Positions 1 to 5,050 of a DNA stretch of 5,905 nucleotides are shown in pieces. Location of the stretch: positions 1-5,905 of the forward strand of contig JAAXIE010000238.1 in the NCBI GenBank assembly GCA_012270525.1. Direction: 5' to 3'. The notes under the pieces were generated by a model. It made no database searches and had not been told where the DNA came from. It worked only from the letters and a program-made list of their open reading frames with translations. The translations under genes were made by a program, and so were the position numbers. Position 1 is the first letter of the stretch, and the number at the start of each line of letters is the position of its first letter. Origin of the DNA: Dehalococcoidia bacterium (GTDB lineage: Bacteria; Chloroflexota; Dehalococcoidia; UBA3495; JAAXIE01).

Positions 1-1121
1 ACCTCGCAATCGCTGCGCCACTGCTGGGTCGTTCCGCCATAAACCAGGGCCTTGCTGGAGAGTTCGGGCACCAAGGCCTCAACCGCATTCAACCCTCGGA
101 AATAGTCGGAAGCGATGGTAGCCCCAGCCTTGATCTCGATGGCCCCGATGTTCGGCCCGGTGCTGTAGAGCAGGTCGCACTCCAGGCCGCGGGAGTCCCG
201 GAAGAAGGAGAGGTTGGCCTGTAGACCCCTGTTGAAGCGGTGCTTCAGTGCTTCGGACACTACTGCATTCTCAAAGAGAGGTCCCCGCAGGGGGTGGGTG
301 GCCATCTGGTCCGATCTCTCGATACCGATCAGGTAGCTGGCTAACCCCACATCGTGGAAGTAGAGTTTGGGCGACTTGACTAACCGTTTCCGTATGTTGG
401 CGTGATAGGGTGGAACCTGGAAGACGATGTAGCTGGCCTCCAGGATAGTCAGCCACTCTCTTGCAGTGGTGTGCGACACCCCAGCATCAGCCCCCAGGGA
501 AGCCAGATTGACCAGTTGGCCCACCCTCCCTGCGCACAGACGGACGAAGGTGCGAAAACTTGTCAGATTGCGGATTTCGCCCAGGCGACGGACGTCCCTC
601 TCCACGTAAGTCTCGAAGTAGTCGCCCATGGCCTGTTGCGGGTCCAACTGTTGGTCCAGGACTCGGGGATAGAACCCGGAGAAAAGCACCTCGTTCAGGC
701 CGCTTCCCGACCTTATCTTTCGTCGCTCCGCCATGGAGAAGGGGAGGAGCCGGAGCAGACCAATGCGCCCCGCCAATGACTGGGAGAGGGCATTCGACAA
801 GCCGAACTGTTCGCTGCCTGTCAGGACGAAAAGACTATTCCGGCCACTCTCATCGGCTAACACTTGCAGATAGGACAATAGCTCGGGAACATGCTGCACC
901 TCGTCGATCACCGCCCCATCCGGGAATTGGGACAGAAAGCCCCGCGGGTCCGACATTGCGAACGCCCGGAGGTCAGGGGCCTCCAGGTTGGCGTAGTCCA
1001 TGTGGGGAAAAGCCGCGCGGCACAGAGTCGTCTTGCCTGATTGCCGCGGACCGGTCAGCGCAACAAAGGGGTACTGCCGGAATAGCGAGACCAGGCGAGG
1101 CGTGATTTCCCGCTCTATCAT
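1..1121 (-). CDS. AAA_14/DUF4143 family ATP-binding protein, C-terminus cut by window edge
   Basis: I translated the minus strand from the ATG at 1121. It gives 373 uninterrupted codons running off the left edge, so perhaps only a few to a few dozen C-terminal residues are missing (family members are usually about 380-420 aa). Seen in the sequence: Walker A GPRQSGKT at residues 24-31, Walker B AVIDE at 70-74 followed by VQH, a sensor-like LTGSEQF at 100-106, and SLAGR at 115-119. From about residue 165 the protein looks like DUF4143, with YVERDVR (172-178), PKLYFHDVGLASYL (251-264), GPLFENAVVSEAL (280-292) and a PD-(D/E)XK-like pair ECD (314-316) and EIK (329-331). The family is widespread in bacteria and archaea; its cellular role is not established, and links to toxin-antitoxin or defence functions are speculative. 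No clear Shine-Dalgarno sequence precedes this start. An ATG 13 bases upstream is out of frame and quickly stops. It lies on the same strand as the SDR genes but 270 bp beyond them, so it is probably a separate unit. The family call is firm, the role unknown. Confidence 0.93.
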   Translation of the reverse strand, partial: MIEREITPRLVSLFRQYPFVALTGPRQSGKTTLCRAAFPHMDYANLEAPDLRAFAMSDPRGFLSQFPDGAVIDEVQHVPELLSYLQVLADESGRNSLFVLTGSEQFGLSNALSQSLAGRIGLLRLLPFSMAERRKIRSGSGLNEVLFSGFYPRVLDQQLDPQQAMGDYFETYVERDVRRLGEIRNLTSFRTFVRLCAGRVGQLVNLASLGADAGVSHTTAREWLTILEASYIVFQVPPYHANIRKRLVKSPKLYFHDVGLASYLIGIERSDQMATHPLRGPLFENAVVSEALKHRFNRGLQANLSFFRDSRGLECDLLYSTGPNIGAIEIKAGATIASDYFRGLNAVEALVPELSSKALVYGGTTQQWRSDCE

Positions 1122-1151
1122 GGAGCGAGCATAGCTGACATGTGAACAATA

Positions 1152-1190
1152 TGCAAGTAGTACCTGCAGAGTGTGCAAGTTAGCTTGCTA
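1152..1190. repeat. TGCAAGT direct repeats with an overlapping small palindrome
   Basis: TGCAAGT occurs at 1152-1158 and again at 1174-1180, a 22-bp period close to two helical turns. The second copy overlaps a palindrome, GCAAG-TTAG-CTTGC, at 1175-1188. The cluster sits 30-70 bp upstream of the ATPase start, where an operator would be expected. A binding role is inference; the repeats themselves are exact. Confidence 0.45.
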
Positions 1191-1239
1191 GTCTATCGGG
1201 CCAAAGGGGCGGGGAGCTAGAGATTCCCGGCACTCTGCA
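1165..1239. repeat. 9-bp inverted repeat pair with 57-bp spacer
   Basis: TGCAGAGTG at 1165-1173 is the exact reverse complement of CACTCTGCA at 1231-1239. The right arm overlaps the first three bases of the 10-bp palindrome at 1237-1269. It could be two sites for one regulator, a folded RNA or DNA structure, or chance; the match is exact but short. Confidence 0.4.
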
Positions 1240-1269
1240 CAATTTGATGATACTAGCTGCAAATTGTGC
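1237..1269. repeat. Perfect 10-bp inverted repeat, operator-like
   Basis: GCACAATTTG at 1237-1246 and CAAATTGTGC at 1260-1269 are exact reverse complements around a 13-base centre. The arm centres lie 23 bp apart, about two helical turns, which suits a dimeric DNA-binding protein. A rho-independent terminator is less likely because the stem is AT-rich and no T-run follows on either strand. It lies between the end of the SDR cluster and the start of the ATPase gene. Confidence 0.5.
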
Positions 1270-1391
1270 GTCGCTCAATATGCCAGCAGGGCAACGATGT
1301 GTCCTCTTGGTATCGCACGGGCGAGCGACTCATGACAGCGGGGCTGGCGCGTACTGTGGAGAACCTGCGGATTGCCGCGAAGTCACCCCCC

Positions 1392-2147
1392 CTAACTCAT
1401 TCCCGTGCCACCCGTCACGGGAATCGACTGGCCCGTCATGAAAGCCGACTCCTCGCTCAGCAGGAAGATGGCGGCCCCCACCACGTCTTCCGAGGTTGCG
1501 GGGCGTTTGATTAGCTGCATCTGCGCCCTTTGCTCCAGGTACCATGGCTCATAGCCAGGTTCGCTCAACACGCCCTCGGTCCCCGTGAGGGCCGGAAGAA
1601 TGGTGTTGACCCGGATATGATGGCTGGCAAGCCCTGTCGCCAAAGCCCGGGTCAGGGCCATGATGGCCCCCTTGGAACTCATGTAGGCGGCGTGCTGCGT
1701 GGGAGGGGTCAAGAACGTGGAACTGCTGATATTCACGATACTGCCCCCGCCCCTCTCCCTCATGGAATGGGAAGCGGCACGCGCAACTACGAAGCTGCCC
1801 CACACGTTGATGTTGTAGATGCGGTCCCACGCCTCCTTGGTGATGTCCGCCAGGTTGATCCGTGGGAAGATGCCAGCATTGTTCACCAACCCGTCTATGC
1901 CGCCCAGTTGCCGGTCGACGCTATCCCGCATCTCCAGGACCGACGACTCCTCGCTGACATCCACCGGCACTACGATGGCGCGACCGCCCTGGTCTTCCAC
2001 CATGGCCCGGGTCTGCTGCGCCGTCTCCTCGTTGAGGTCGGCCACAGCTACCGTGGCTCCTTCCCTGGCCACCCCCAGGCAGTAGGCCCGCCCGAAACCC
2101 TGGCCTCCCCCGGTCACCAACACGACCTTGCCGTCCAGCCTAGCCAT
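1392..2147 (-). CDS. Classical SDR family NAD-dependent oxidoreductase, paralogue 1 (most promoter-distal)
   Basis: A 251-aa cytosolic Rossmann-fold dehydrogenase/reductase, the usual length for classical SDRs. Seen: cofactor loop TGGGQGFG (12-19), Asp37 at the end of beta-2 (favours NAD(H) over NADP(H)), DV at 63-64, NNAG (89-92), Asn114, catalytic Ser142, Tyr155 and Lys159 (YMSSK), and FMTGQSIPVTGG near the C-terminus. The usual PG after beta-6 is Pro185-Ala186 here. The general layout recalls (S)-1-phenylethanol dehydrogenase-like and FabG-like SDRs, so the reaction is probably alcohol/ketone interconversion; the substrate cannot be predicted. The ATG at 2147 has a G-rich AAGGGGGG stretch 5 bases upstream, weaker than the sites of its siblings. 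It lies 130 bp downstream of paralogue 2. That could still be one transcript, although this gap is the widest in the cluster and a separate promoter is possible; I did not find one. Confidence 0.95.
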   Translation of the reverse strand: MARLDGKVVLVTGGGQGFGRAYCLGVAREGATVAVADLNEETAQQTRAMVEDQGGRAIVVPVDVSEESSVLEMRDSVDRQLGGIDGLVNNAGIFPRINLADITKEAWDRIYNINVWGSFVVARAASHSMRERGGGSIVNISSSTFLTPPTQHAAYMSSKGAIMALTRALATGLASHHIRVNTILPALTGTEGVLSEPGYEPWYLEQRAQMQLIKRPATSEDVVGAAIFLLSEESAFMTGQSIPVTGGTGMS

Positions 2148-2277
2148 CTCGTGCCCCCCTTGCCTTCAACTGCCTGTCACCGGTCCCGCTGTACCCATGG
2201 ACCCGCGGCCCAGACTCTCCTACCCTGTCAGCCCCACTTCATCACCGGACACTCCCGTCATGATTCCGGCTGCATCC
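2148..2277 (-). other. 130-bp spacer between SDR paralogues 1 and 2
   Basis: This spacer separates the stop of paralogue 2 from the start of paralogue 1. I see no coding potential worth calling, no terminator hairpin with a T-run, and no convincing -35/-10 pair on the minus strand. It ends in the G-rich ribosome site of paralogue 1. Confidence 0.5.
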
Positions 2278-3033
2278 CTAGACCATCCCTATGCCACCGT
2301 TGACCGGTATGCCTTGGCCGGTCATGAAGGCCGACTCATCGCTCAGCAGGAAAACGGCCGCCCCCACTACATCCTCGATCTCCGAGCGCCTCTTGATTAG
2401 CTGCTTCTGCACCCTGGAATCAAAATATTCGTCCGAGATGGGACGGCCTTCCAGCACGCCCGGCGTCGCCGTGAGCCCGGGATAAATGAAGTTGACCCGT
2501 ATCCCATGAGGTGCCAGGCCTGATGCCAGCACCCGCGAAAGAGCGATCACTGACCCCTTAGACGAGATGTATGCAGCACTCCCGGGCGATGGGTTGAAGA
2601 ATGTGGAACTGGCGATGTTCACGATGGTCCCGCCACCACGCCGCCGCATCGAGTGGGACACCGCCCGGGCGGTGATGAAGCTACCCCATACGTTCGTGCT
2701 GTAGACGTTGTCCCAGAACTCCTTGGTGATGTCCTGGAACGCCATCGGCGGCATGATGCCAGCGTTGTTGATCAGCCCATCGATCCCGCCCAGGTCCCGG
2801 TCTACGGCATCCCGCATGGCCAAGACGCTACCCTCGTCCCGTACATCCAGGGGATATACGAAGGCGCGGCCTCCATTCTCCTTGATCGCCGTCTGAGTGC
2901 TCTTGCCGGTTTCTTGGTCCATCTCGGCGATGGCGACGGTCGCCCCTTCTGCAGCCAATCGCAGGCAGTGGGCCCTGCCGAAGCCACGGCCCCCGCCCGT
3001 AACCACTATCACCTTGTCGTCCAGTCTGCCCAC
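2278..3033 (-). CDS. Classical SDR family NAD-dependent oxidoreductase, paralogue 2 (GTG start)
   Basis: A 251-aa classical SDR, aligning without gaps to both neighbours. Seen: TGGGRGFG (12-19), DV (63-64), INNAG (88-92), Asn114, catalytic Ser142, Tyr155 and Lys159 (YISSK), intact PG at 185-186 followed by LTATPG, and FMTGQGIPVNGG at the C-terminus. The acidic residue after beta-2 that contacts the adenosine ribose is Glu37 rather than the more usual Asp; an acidic residue still points to NAD(H). The start is GTG, supported by AGGAGG five bases upstream and by alignment of residue 1 with the other two copies. It lies 72 bp downstream of paralogue 3 and is probably co-transcribed with it. By hand count it is identical to paralogue 1 at 157 and to paralogue 3 at 155 of 251 positions. 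Expected activity is NAD-dependent oxidation of a secondary alcohol or reduction of a ketone; the substrate is unknown. Confidence 0.95.
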   Translation of the reverse strand: MGRLDDKVIVVTGGGRGFGRAHCLRLAAEGATVAIAEMDQETGKSTQTAIKENGGRAFVYPLDVRDEGSVLAMRDAVDRDLGGIDGLINNAGIMPPMAFQDITKEFWDNVYSTNVWGSFITARAVSHSMRRRGGGTIVNIASSTFFNPSPGSAAYISSKGSVIALSRVLASGLAPHGIRVNFIYPGLTATPGVLEGRPISDEYFDSRVQKQLIKRRSEIEDVVGAAVFLLSDESAFMTGQGIPVNGGIGMV

Positions 3034-3038
3034 CGCTT

Positions 3039-3044
3039 CCTCCT
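3039..3044 (-). promoter_or_regulatory. Ribosome binding site deciding the GTG start of SDR paralogue 2
   Basis: AGGAGG on the minus strand lies five bases before the GTG at 3033-3031. It decides the start because no ATG is available at this position and the sibling proteins begin at exactly the same aligned residue. Confidence 0.8.
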
Positions 3045-3105
3045 CTCGCCGCTTGGGCTGCGACCCTTGGTCCGTGACTTTCGGGCTCTGGCCTCGGGCC
3101 GGATG

Positions 3106-3861
3106 CTAGATCATGCTGCCGCCACCGTTCACCAGCATGGACTGCCCGGTGACGAAGGAAGAGTCGTCGCTGAGCAGGAACATGGCAGCCCCCACCGTGT
3201 CGTCCGCCTGCTCCTGTCTCTTGATGAGCTGCATGTCGACCCGGCTCTGCATGAACTCTGCGCTGAAGTCGGGGCTGCCCATGATGCCGGGCGTGGCAGT
3301 GAGGCCCGGCAGTATGGTGTTGACCCGGATGCCGTCGTTGGCCAGTTCCGTCGCCAGCGAACGGGTCAGCGCGATGATCGCTCCCTTGGACGATACGTAG
3401 GCTGGCTGGTTGGGGGGCGGCCGGAGGAAGGTGCCACTGGAGATGTTGACAATGCTGCCACCGCCACGGCGCCTCATGGAATCGGCAACGGCCCTCGCAG
3501 TCACGAAACTGCCCCACACGTTCACGTTGTATATCTGGTCCCAGTGCTCCTTGGTGACATCATCAATGGACGCCACCGGGTAGATCCCCGCATTGTTCAC
3601 CAGGCCGTCGATGCCTCCCAACTCCCGGTCCACCTGGTCGCGCATGGCCAGCACGCTCGCCTCGTCGCTGACATCCGTCTGGATGACAATGGCCCTGCCG
3701 CCCAGCTCCTCGATGGATGCTTGGGTCTGCAGGGCATTGTCCATGTTCACGTCGGCGATGACCACTGTGGCCCCTTCGGCGGCCAGGCCAAGGCTGTAGG
3801 CGCGACCGAAACCGAGGCCCCCGCCAGTGACCACTATGACCTTGCCATCAAACCTTGCCAT
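3106..3861 (-). CDS. Classical SDR family NAD-dependent oxidoreductase, paralogue 3 (promoter-proximal)
   Basis: A 251-aa classical SDR and the first gene of the minus-strand cluster. Seen: TGGGLGFG (12-19), Asp37 after beta-2 (NAD-type), DV (63-64), VNNAG (88-92), Asn114, catalytic Ser142, Tyr155 and Lys159 (YVSSK), PG at 185-186 in LPGLTATPG, and FVTGQSMLVNGG at the C-terminus. Of the three copies it keeps the textbook version of every motif. The ATG at 3861 has GGAGGGAG nine bases upstream. By hand count it matches paralogue 1 at 161 and paralogue 2 at 155 of 251 positions. A strong promoter candidate lies just over 110 bp upstream, with a palindromic array between promoter and gene. It is divergent from the luciferase-like oxidoreductase gene across 248 bp, suggesting shared control. 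The substrate is unknown; a hydrophobic or aromatic secondary alcohol/ketone is one guess, from resemblance to phenylethanol dehydrogenase-like SDRs. Confidence 0.95.
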   Translation of the reverse strand: MARFDGKVIVVTGGGLGFGRAYSLGLAAEGATVVIADVNMDNALQTQASIEELGGRAIVIQTDVSDEASVLAMRDQVDRELGGIDGLVNNAGIYPVASIDDVTKEHWDQIYNVNVWGSFVTARAVADSMRRRGGGSIVNISSGTFLRPPPNQPAYVSSKGAIIALTRSLATELANDGIRVNTILPGLTATPGIMGSPDFSAEFMQSRVDMQLIKRQEQADDTVGAAMFLLSDDSSFVTGQSMLVNGGGSMI

Positions 3862-3884
3862 CCTTACCGCCTCCCTCCATAATT

Positions 3885-3970
3885 GCGACGGCCATCAACG
3901 CGACAGTTCGAAGCCTTGGTGCGACGGGAACCTTCGTTTGCGTCGCACGTTGCCGGACATGGCTGTCGCG
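3885..3970. repeat. Nested inverted-repeat array on a GCGAC core, candidate operator or leader hairpin
   Basis: Inner arms GTGCGACG (3919-3926) and CGTCGCAC (3941-3948) are exact reverse complements. Outer arms CGCGACAG (3899-3906) and CTGTCGCG (3963-3970) are also exact reverse complements, and the two pairs share nearly the same centre (3933.5 and 3934.5). The core GCGAC or its complement occurs five times, starting at 3885, 3900, 3921, 3942 and 3965, giving steps of 15, 21, 21 and 23 bp. The array lies between the SDR promoter candidate and the SDR start, with the outer arm at the expected transcription start. It could bind a dimeric repressor along one face of the helix, or fold in the leader RNA. 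The function is inferred. Confidence 0.6.
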
Positions 3971-3973
3971 GGC

Positions 3974-4002
3974 ATTGTATGAGACGCCCCTGCCCGTGGC
4001 AA
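3974..4002 (-). promoter_or_regulatory. Sigma-70-type promoter candidate for the SDR cluster
   Basis: On the minus strand TTGCCA (4002-3997) and TACAAT (3979-3974) each match the consensus at five of six bases and are separated by exactly 17 bp. Transcription would start near 3967 and give a leader of about 105 nt before the ATG at 3861. It is the best -35/-10 pair I found in the window. The match is seen; activity is inferred, and the host sigma factor is unknown. Confidence 0.6.
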
Positions 4003-4109
4003 CACAGAGGTATCCCTGGGCCAGTACCGGCTGGAGACCATCCCGCCCCGGAGCCGGATGTCCCGCTTCCCATGGGACCCGCTCACGTCAACCCCCAGGA
4101 GGCTGAAGA

Positions 4110-5039
4110 ATGGCCAGTGCAGGTCGGGTGCCCGTCGGCATAGCCATGCCCCAATTCTTCCAGGAAGGCCCCACCGACATGGAGTTGGTCCGCCGTTGGG
4201 TCACCCGGGCCGAGGAACTCGGTTTCGAGAGCCTCTGGACCCAGGAAGACATCACCGGCGACGACCCTTCCCTGGAGCCCCTGACCCAGCTCAGCTACGT
4301 GGCAGCCCTCACCAACCGCGTCCGGTTGGGTGTGTCGGTGATGGTGGCCCCGCTGCGCAATCCGGTGCAGCTTGCCAAGAGCCTCGGCAGCTTGGACCAC
4401 CTGAGCAACGGTCGCCTGACGGTGGGTGTGGGCATCGGCGGCAGGCTCAATATGTACCCTGCTTTTGGCCTCTCATCGGATCGCCGGGTGACCCGTTTCA
4501 CCGAACTGCTTAACGTGATGAAAGCCCTGTGGACCGAGCCCCTTGCCAACTATCAGGGACAGTTCTGGCAACTCGAAGACGTTCCCATGGAACCCAAGCC
4601 GGTGCAGAAACCCCATCCCCCGGTATGGTTCGGCGGCCGTCACCCCGACGCCCTGCGCCGGGCCGTGCGCCATGGCGATGGCTGGATGGGGGCTGGCTCC
4701 AGCACCACTGCCAGTTTCCTCGAATGCGTACAGCACGTGAACACCTTCCTGGAAGAGGCAGGACGCGATCCCGCCACCTTCCCCATCTCCAAGCGGGTCT
4801 ACCTCGCCATCGACGACAACGAGCAGCGCGCCGAGGAGCGCATCACCAAATGGTTCGACAATCGCTACCATAACGCAGCCTTGGGTTCCCAGGTCTCGGT
4901 GTGGGGCAGTGCCGCCAAGTGCGCCGAGGAACTGGGCAGGATCGTGGACGGTGGTGCCGAGATGGTGATGCTTAACCCCATGTTCGACCACATGGAGCAC
5001 ATGGAGCAGTTGGTGGAAGAGGTCGTCCCCAACATCTAG
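4110..5039 (+). CDS. LLM class (luciferase-like) flavin- or F420-dependent oxidoreductase
   Basis: A 309-aa soluble TIM-barrel protein of the bacterial luciferase-like family, whose members use FMNH2 with oxygen or coenzyme F420. Seen in order: VGIAMPQF (9-16) as the first strand, AEELGFESLWTQED (34-47), the family-typical run TNRVRLGVSVMVAPLRNPVQLAKSLGSLDHLSNGR split over 68-102 followed by LTVGVGIGG (103-111), RRVTRFTELLNVMKALWTE (125-143), and PKPVQKPHPPVWFGG (162-176) leading into a GDGWMGAGS turn (189-197). The length is normal for the single-subunit monooxygenase/F420-reductase group. The ATG at 4110 is chosen because AGGAGG (4097-4102) lies seven bases upstream. It heads a two-gene operon with the PLP enzyme and diverges from the SDR cluster. 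No clear promoter was found for this direction. Sequence alone does not separate an FMN monooxygenase from an F420 enzyme, and the substrate is unknown. Confidence 0.93.
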   Translation: MASAGRVPVGIAMPQFFQEGPTDMELVRRWVTRAEELGFESLWTQEDITGDDPSLEPLTQLSYVAALTNRVRLGVSVMVAPLRNPVQLAKSLGSLDHLSNGRLTVGVGIGGRLNMYPAFGLSSDRRVTRFTELLNVMKALWTEPLANYQGQFWQLEDVPMEPKPVQKPHPPVWFGGRHPDALRRAVRHGDGWMGAGSSTTASFLECVQHVNTFLEEAGRDPATFPISKRVYLAIDDNEQRAEERITKWFDNRYHNAALGSQVSVWGSAAKCAEELGRIVDGGAEMVMLNPMFDHMEHMEQLVEEVVPNI

Positions 5040-5042
5040 GAG
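5038..5042 (+). promoter_or_regulatory. Ribosome binding site overlapping the oxidoreductase stop codon
   Basis: AGGAG begins within the TAG stop of the luciferase-like gene and lies eight bases before the ATG at 5051. This arrangement suggests that the two genes share one mRNA and that their translation may be coupled. Confidence 0.7.
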
Positions 5043-5050
5043 TTGTTGTC

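Larger units (their letters stand above)
1122..1391. other. Non-coding gap between the ATPase gene and the first SDR gene, rich in short repeats
   Basis: This 270-bp gap separates the start of the ATPase gene from the stop of the nearest SDR gene. Small open frames on both strands here match no family I recognise and lack convincing ribosome sites. The part from about 1130 to 1270 looks more AT-rich than the neighbouring genes and contains the inverted and direct repeats listed separately. I see no convincing rho-independent terminator: after the SDR stop, the minus strand offers only a 4-bp GCGG/CCGC stem (1367-1378) with no T-run. No good -10/-35 pair for the ATPase gene was found either; TTGCAC (1178-1173) and TATTGT (1151-1146) are 21 bp apart, which is too far. 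Confidence 0.6.

Noticed and set aside
402..1105. Open frames on the plus strand over the ATPase gene
   Set aside because: They are antisense shadows; the minus strand encodes a continuous ATPase with Walker A and B motifs across the whole interval.
1367..1378. GCGG-ATTG-CCGC stem as a terminator for the SDR cluster
   Set aside because: The stem has only four pairs and no T-run follows on the minus strand.
1244..1545. Small open frames in and beside the gap before the ATPase gene
   Set aside because: They overlap the 3' end of an SDR gene or the repeat region, resemble nothing I recognise and lack a convincing Shine-Dalgarno sequence.
2828..3517. A 229-codon minus-strand frame overlapping SDR paralogues 2 and 3
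   Set aside because: It is an out-of-phase shadow bridging two genes, with no family motifs.
2653..3882. A 409-codon open frame on the plus strand across two SDR genes and their spacer
   Set aside because: It is antisense to two well-supported SDR genes, has no recognisable domain or good ribosome site, and its protein reads as low-complexity Ala/Gly/His/Arg text typical of a GC-rich reverse frame. Codon bias in the sense genes explains its length.
3885..3970. Reading the regular GCGAC units as a CRISPR array
   Set aside because: The units are 5-8 bases, in both orientations, with no constant repeat of CRISPR length and no cas genes nearby.
3954..3983. Possible plus-strand promoter for the luciferase-like gene (CGGACA, 18 bp, TATGAG)
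   Set aside because: Both hexamers match only four of six positions, and the site overlaps the stronger minus-strand promoter; too weak to call.
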